Source: Anaerolineales bacterium
GTDB lineage: Bacteria; Chloroflexota; Anaerolineae; Epilineales; JAANWY01
Length of the DNA stretch: 9,422 nucleotides
Direction of reading: 5' to 3'
Assembly: GCA_018263655.1 (NCBI GenBank)
Contig: JAANWY010000132.1
Location: forward strand, 1-9,422
Position 1 is the stretch's first letter; each line of letters begins with the position of its first letter. This document shows, piece after piece, positions 5,549-9,422 of the stretch. The translations under genes were made by a program, and so were the position numbers. The notes beneath the pieces were generated by a model that did no database searches, was not told the origin of the DNA, and saw nothing but the letters and a program-made list of their open reading frames with translations.

Positions 5549-6649
5549 TTGAGAGATTATGAGTTGCTGATCCCCGGACCGGCGTCCGTCGATGACGCAG
5601 TCCTCGAAGCGTTGGCTCAACCGGTGCCCGCCCACTACGGCACAGGATGGCTCACCGTCTACAATGATGTCGTCGCCGGCCTCGAGCAGGTATTTCAGAC
5701 ACAAGACGACCTGTTCACGCTCCCTTCATCGGGCAGCGGCGCCCTTGATGCATGCATCGGGAGCCTACTAGCCCCGGGACAGCGGATGTTGGTCGGCGAC
5801 AACGGCTTCTTTGGTGCACGACTGGCCGAAATTGCCCGCGCTTACCGGGTCGAAGCGATCACGGTCAAGGCGCCACCTGGCCACCCCCTTGATCCGGATG
5901 CTGTAGCAGCGCGCCTCGCCAACACGCCGGATGTCACCGCGGTGGGGTTGGTCCACCATGAGACATCGACTGGCGTCAGCAACCCGGTAGGCGAGATCGC
6001 ACAAGTCGCGCACGACCATGACACCCCCATCGTGGTCGATGCGGTCTCCTCAATGGGCGGCATGTCTGTGCCGGTCGATGATTGGGGGATCGATCTGTGC
6101 GTGACCGTGGCAAACAAGTGCTTGGGAAGCATCACCGGGGTAGCCCCTACGTCGGTCAGCGAGCGGGCCTGGACAATGATCGATCAGAACCCCCATGAAC
6201 CTGGATGGTATGCGAATTTGAAAATCTGGCGGCGCTACGCGCAGGAGTGGGCCAAATGGCACCCCTACCCGGTGACCATGCCGGGGAACGTACTCCTGGC
6301 TTTGCAAGCTTCTGTGCACCACATCCTGGAAGAGGGGCTGGCGGCGCGTTTTGGGCGTCACGCGGATGTCGCCCGCCGCACGCGGGAGGGATTGCGTGCG
6401 CTGGGCTTCGAGATGTTCGTCGATGACGAATGGGCCTCACCTGTTACCACGGCCGTCTGTGTACCGGATGGCGTATCGTTTTCGGCGCTGTCTCACTACC
6501 TCCGCGACGAGCACGGTCTCATGATTTCCGGCGGTATACAAGAGCTAGCCGGCAAGATTTTCCGCGTCGGACACATGGGGCGTGCAGCGCACCTGGACGT
6601 CGTCGAGCGGTTCCTGGCCGCCGTCGAAGCTTTCGTGGACGATGTGTGA
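5549..6649 (+). CDS. Class V PLP-dependent aminotransferase (alanine/serine-glyoxylate type)
   Basis: A 366-residue cytoplasmic fold-type I aminotransferase. The opening YELLIPGPASV matches the typical start of the class. SSGSGALDACIG (60-71) is the cofactor-phosphate region, VVDAVSSMGG (162-171) contains D164, which should contact the PLP ring nitrogen, and K190 in VANKCLGS is the expected Schiff-base lysine. The C-terminal small domain ends with ELAGKIFRVGHMGRAAHLDV. The ANKC context recalls 2-aminoethylphosphonate-pyruvate transaminases as well as alanine-glyoxylate and serine-glyoxylate enzymes, so the substrate stays open. The TTG start at 5549 is set by AAGGAG. The gene is unexpectedly placed between a response regulator and its probable kinase, with inverted repeats in both flanking gaps, so it may be an insertion. 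Confidence 0.9.
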   Translation: MRDYELLIPGPASVDDAVLEALAQPVPAHYGTGWLTVYNDVVAGLEQVFQTQDDLFTLPSSGSGALDACIGSLLAPGQRMLVGDNGFFGARLAEIARAYRVEAITVKAPPGHPLDPDAVAARLANTPDVTAVGLVHHETSTGVSNPVGEIAQVAHDHDTPIVVDAVSSMGGMSVPVDDWGIDLCVTVANKCLGSITGVAPTSVSERAWTMIDQNPHEPGWYANLKIWRRYAQEWAKWHPYPVTMPGNVLLALQASVHHILEEGLAARFGRHADVARRTREGLRALGFEMFVDDEWASPVTTAVCVPDGVSFSALSHYLRDEHGLMISGGIQELAGKIFRVGHMGRAAHLDVVERFLAAVEAFVDDV

Positions 6650-6671
6650 TGGGCGTTGCGTGGCCGTTGTC

Positions 6672-6732
6672 AGTTTTGACTATCAGGATCGGTAATAGAG
6701 CGGGCAGGATACCGTGTTTGATAGTCAGAACT
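6672..6732. repeat. Inverted repeat in the aminotransferase-kinase gap
   Basis: AGTTTTGACTATC (6672-6684) pairs with GATAGTCAGAACT (6720-6732) at 12 of 13 positions; the odd position is a G-U pair in RNA. The loop is 35 bases. It lies 22 bases after the aminotransferase stop and could end or stabilise that transcript, though no T-run follows. Confidence 0.65.
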
Positions 6733-6733
6733 A

Positions 6734-6751
6734 TTTACACTCTCTTTACAT
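6734..6751 (+). promoter_or_regulatory. Candidate OmpR/PhoB-type binding site upstream of the kinase gene
   Basis: TTTACAC-TCTC-TTTACAT is a direct repeat of 7-base half-sites separated by 4 bases, the 11-base periodicity bound by PhoB/OmpR-family dimers. It lies 47 bases upstream of the kinase start. The response regulator at 4693-5385 is the obvious candidate binder, which is an inference. No good -10 element is seen at the expected distance. Confidence 0.4.
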
Positions 6752-6798
6752 TTCGGCAATCATCCCGCAACGTTGATCACCTAAGCTGGTAGCGGGTC

Positions 6799-8223
6799 AT
6801 GTTCAAGACTTTGCGCGCCAAGCTCATCGCGACGTACGCCGTCGTCGTCATCTTGTGTCTCGTGCTGGCCGGCTCGGCCGCGGTATATCTGTTCAATAGC
6901 TACCAGGAACAGACAAGCCGGCGGAACATGCGGTTGCTCGTCACTACACTGGTCAGCCAGGTTCGAGGAATGGCATCGCGCCAGGCGACCATGCCAGAGA
7001 TTACGCGACGTGTGGAGCAACTCGCAACCGAAGTCGGTGCACGTCTGCTCGTTCTAGACGACCAAGGTCGCGTCCTTCTGGATTCCGACGGGACGCCCGC
7101 AAGCGGTCTTCGGCTGCAACCACCGCCAGGCGAGACAGATCTACTCCGCCGGCCGCTAAGTCGCTTCGTAGACTCATCAGGGCAAGCCTACTATTATCTC
7201 ACCGCGCGACTCCCGAGGCGCATGCGAATGAATGCGGGGGTGGCAGTCTACTTGGCTTTGGCATTACGTGTTCGTGAGATGGGGGGCGCCTGGCAGGAAT
7301 TGGCGCCATCGCTCTTGGTCAGCGGAGGCGTCGTCTTTGTGCTGGCGACTCTTTTTGGCGGTTTGCTGTCGCGTTCCATCCGCCGCCCCATCCAGCGAAT
7401 GACGGCCGCCACAGAAGCCATGGCCCAGGGCGACTACGCTCAGCAGATCGCAGTCCAGGGTGATGACGAAGTGGCGCGGCTGGCGCGGTCTTTCAACACG
7501 ATGGCTCAGGAGGTGGACCGCGCTCACCGTATGCAGCGCGACTTCGTGGCCAACGTCTCGCACGACTTGAAGACGCCGCTCACGTCGATACAGGGCTTCG
7601 CCCAGGCACTGCTAGACGGCACGGCGGAGGATTCTGAATCGCGTCGCCGCGCCGCCCAGGTGATCTACGAGGAAGCGGACAGAATGCGCCGGCTGGTCCA
7701 GGTATTGCTGGAACTTGCGAAACTGGAATCGGGGCAGATCAAACTGGCCCGGGAGTCGATCGATTTAGGAGCGATTCTGAAGGAAGCGATGGAGCGGGCG
7801 CTGCCGTTGGCGGAGACGCGAGAGATCTCCGTCAACCTGCGGGCGCCGGCTTCGCTGCCGGCAATCCGGGGCGACGCACATCGGCTGTCCCAGGTGTTCA
7901 ACAATCTTCTGGACAACGCCGTGGCCTACACGCCGGCCGGCGGCTCCGTGGAAATCACGGCCGCCCCGACCTCCGAGGGCACGTTGGAGATCGTCGTGTC
8001 GGATACCGGGCGTGGGATCCCGTCCGAGGACTTGCCCCGAATCTTCGAGCGGTTCTACCAGGCTGACAAGGCGCGGGCCGACCGCCGGGGCACCGGGCTG
8101 GGACTGTCCATCGTGCAGGAAATTGTCGCCGCGCACGGCGGGCGCGTCACCGCGGCCAGCCAACCTGACCAAGGGACGCGCTTTACCGTGACGTTACCCA
8201 TTGATAATCCGACCCATGACTGA
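6799..8223 (+). CDS. Membrane sensor histidine kinase (HAMP-HisKA-HATPase)
   Basis: A 474-residue transmembrane kinase that should phosphorylate the nearby OmpR-type regulator. Domains in order: a membrane helix at about 9-31, an extracytoplasmic sensor region at about 32-170, a second membrane helix at about 171-191, HAMP at about 191-243 (RRPIQRMTAATEAMAQGDY), HisKA with phosphoacceptor H255 in ANVSHDLKTPLTSIQGF, and an ATPase domain at about 355-467. The ATPase boxes are complete: N box NNLLDNAVAYTP (368-379), G1 DTGRGIP (402-408), F box IFERFYQ (415-421) and G2 GTGLGLSI (431-438). The sensor region matches no ligand domain I can name. The kinase is 1.4 kb from the regulator because the aminotransferase intervenes, and its stop overlaps the next gene by eight bases. 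Confidence 0.96.
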   Translation: MFKTLRAKLIATYAVVVILCLVLAGSAAVYLFNSYQEQTSRRNMRLLVTTLVSQVRGMASRQATMPEITRRVEQLATEVGARLLVLDDQGRVLLDSDGTPASGLRLQPPPGETDLLRRPLSRFVDSSGQAYYYLTARLPRRMRMNAGVAVYLALALRVREMGGAWQELAPSLLVSGGVVFVLATLFGGLLSRSIRRPIQRMTAATEAMAQGDYAQQIAVQGDDEVARLARSFNTMAQEVDRAHRMQRDFVANVSHDLKTPLTSIQGFAQALLDGTAEDSESRRRAAQVIYEEADRMRRLVQVLLELAKLESGQIKLARESIDLGAILKEAMERALPLAETREISVNLRAPASLPAIRGDAHRLSQVFNNLLDNAVAYTPAGGSVEITAAPTSEGTLEIVVSDTGRGIPSEDLPRIFERFYQADKARADRRGTGLGLSIVQEIVAAHGGRVTAASQPDQGTRFTVTLPIDNPTHD

Positions 8224-9403
8224 CCTAATCCTCAAACCTGGTCGCGAGAAACCGATTCAGAACCGGCACCCGTGGGTATTCTCCGGGGCGATTCGTGAGA
8301 TAGACGGTGACTTCGAGCCTGGCGATGTTGTCACGGTGCGAGCGCACGATCGCCAATTCTTGGGGCGTGGATATTTCAACCCCGAGTCGCAGATTGCCGT
8401 GCGCATGTTGACCTGGTCTGATGAAGCGATTGATGAGGCGTTCTGGCGCCGCCGGCTCCAACAGGCCATCGCTGTGCGCGATGAGATCACGGGCCTGCGA
8501 GATACAACAGCCTATCGGCTGGTGAACGCCGAGTCTGATGGCTTGCCGGGCTTGATCGTGGATCGCTACAACGATTTCCTCGTTATCCAGGCACTGACGT
8601 TGGGCATCGAACGCTGGAAGGAGATGCTCATTGAGTGGCTGACGGCGCTGCTCGAGCCCCAGGGGATCGTCGAGCGCAGTGATGTGGATGTGCGGGCGAA
8701 GGAGGGGCTGCCGGCCGTCGTCGAGGCGCCGGCTGGCGGGAGGCCGCCAGACCTAATCGAGATCCAGGAACACGGCCGGCGCTTCCTGGTCGATCTGATG
8801 CACGGCCACAAGACCGGCTTCTACCTGGACCAGCGCGTGAATCGGCGGCGGATCGCCGGGTATGCTCGTGACCGAGAGGTTCTGAACGCCTTCGCCTACA
8901 CGGGCGGATTCGGCATTTACGCCACGGCGGCCGGCGCAACGTCGGTGGTCCACATCGATACGTCGGAGGAGGCGCTGGAACTGGCCCGCCGGAATGTGGC
9001 GCTGAACGAAGCAAGCGATGTCTCTCACGCGTACGTGGCCGGCGACGTCTTCCAGGTGCTGCGCGATTACCGAGACACCGGACGCCAATTCGACCTGATC
9101 GTGTTGGACCCGCCCAAGTTCGCGCACACCAAGTCACAGGTGAGGGCTGCGTGTCGGGGCTACAAGGACATCAACTGGCTGGCCTTCCGCCTGCTGCGGT
9201 CCGGCGGTGTGTTGTTCACCTTCTCGTGTTCGGGGCTCGTATCGCCGGAGTTGTTTCAGAAAGTCGTCTTCGGCGCCGCCATGGATGCCGGCCGCGATGC
9301 ACAAGTTCTGGAGAGGCTCACTCAAGCCCCCGACCACGCCTTCCGGCTGTCGTTCCCCGAAGGTGAATATCTCAAGGGGTTCGTATGTCGCGTTGCCGAG
9401 TAG
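8216..9403 (+). CDS. rlmI: 23S rRNA m5C methyltransferase, RlmI family (class I, SAM-dependent)
   Basis: A 396-residue RNA methyltransferase resembling RlmI (YccW), which methylates C5 of cytosine 1962 of 23S rRNA. The N-terminal PUA domain (about 3-75) begins with KPGREKPIQNRHPWVFSGAI and includes FLGRGYFNP. A central EEHD-like region follows (YRLVNAESDGLPGLIVDRY, then MHGHKTGFYLDQR at 195-207). The Rossmann domain has the SAM motif VLNAFAYTGGFGIYA (222-236), acidic D248 for the ribose hydroxyls, VLDPPKFAHTKS (296-307) and TFSCSG (335-340), where C338 is the likely catalytic cysteine. The ATG at 8216 overlaps the kinase stop (ATGACTGA). An in-frame TTG at 8201 would lengthen the overlap and lies before the conserved start. 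The exact target base is assigned by family, so the symbol is tentative. Confidence 0.9.
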   Translation: MTDLILKPGREKPIQNRHPWVFSGAIREIDGDFEPGDVVTVRAHDRQFLGRGYFNPESQIAVRMLTWSDEAIDEAFWRRRLQQAIAVRDEITGLRDTTAYRLVNAESDGLPGLIVDRYNDFLVIQALTLGIERWKEMLIEWLTALLEPQGIVERSDVDVRAKEGLPAVVEAPAGGRPPDLIEIQEHGRRFLVDLMHGHKTGFYLDQRVNRRRIAGYARDREVLNAFAYTGGFGIYATAAGATSVVHIDTSEEALELARRNVALNEASDVSHAYVAGDVFQVLRDYRDTGRQFDLIVLDPPKFAHTKSQVRAACRGYKDINWLAFRLLRSGGVLFTFSCSGLVSPELFQKVVFGAAMDAGRDAQVLERLTQAPDHAFRLSFPEGEYLKGFVCRVAE

Positions 9404-9422
9404 CTTGGCAATGTCACATTAG

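Noticed and set aside
8201..8215. Upstream TTG start of the methyltransferase
   Set aside because: It would add five residues before the conserved N-terminus; the ATG at 8216 gives a usual short overlap.

Overview
The window carries eight protein-coding genes, all on the + strand, separated by repeat-rich gaps. The DNA is GC-rich, with frequent GCCGGC/CCGGCC words, GTG and TTG starts beside ATG, and dispersed REP-like intergenic repeats. The encoded proteins are bacterial. A chromosomal segment of a Chloroflexota-like bacterium is my best guess, but this rests on style and gene content, not on a marker gene. I see no rRNA or tRNA gene, CRISPR array, prophage or complete insertion sequence.

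Layout. Bases 1-255 are a mosaic of short palindromic repeats. A cytoplasmic aldo/keto reductase follows (256-1212). The 308-base gap at 1213-1520 holds two separate inverted repeats and a textbook sigma70-type promoter (TTGACA, 17 bp, TATAAT) that fires into xseA, the large subunit of exodeoxyribonuclease VII (1521-2783). Its partner xseB lies at 4001-4231. The two are separated by an Rpn/PD-(D/E)XK-type nuclease gene (2913-3866) with its own promoter-like sequence, which looks like a later arrival. Eight bases after xseB is a divergent-PAP2 (DUF212) membrane protein (4240-4683), then an OmpR/PhoB-type response regulator (4693-5385).

The sensor histidine kinase that most likely pairs with this regulator lies at 6799-8223, but a class V PLP-dependent aminotransferase (5549-6649) sits between them. 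Inverted repeats occur in the gaps on both sides of the aminotransferase. The kinase overlaps by 8 bases the start of an RlmI-type 23S rRNA m5C methyltransferase (8216-9403), so those two are probably translationally coupled.

Working together: xseA and xseB make one nuclease for single-stranded DNA. The regulator and kinase form a membrane-to-DNA signalling pair, and a 7-4-7 direct repeat upstream of the kinase gene is a plausible binding site for the regulator. The other genes look like neighbours rather than one pathway. I found no clearly new system. The items most worth a second look are the two interrupted gene pairs and the intergenic repeat structures.
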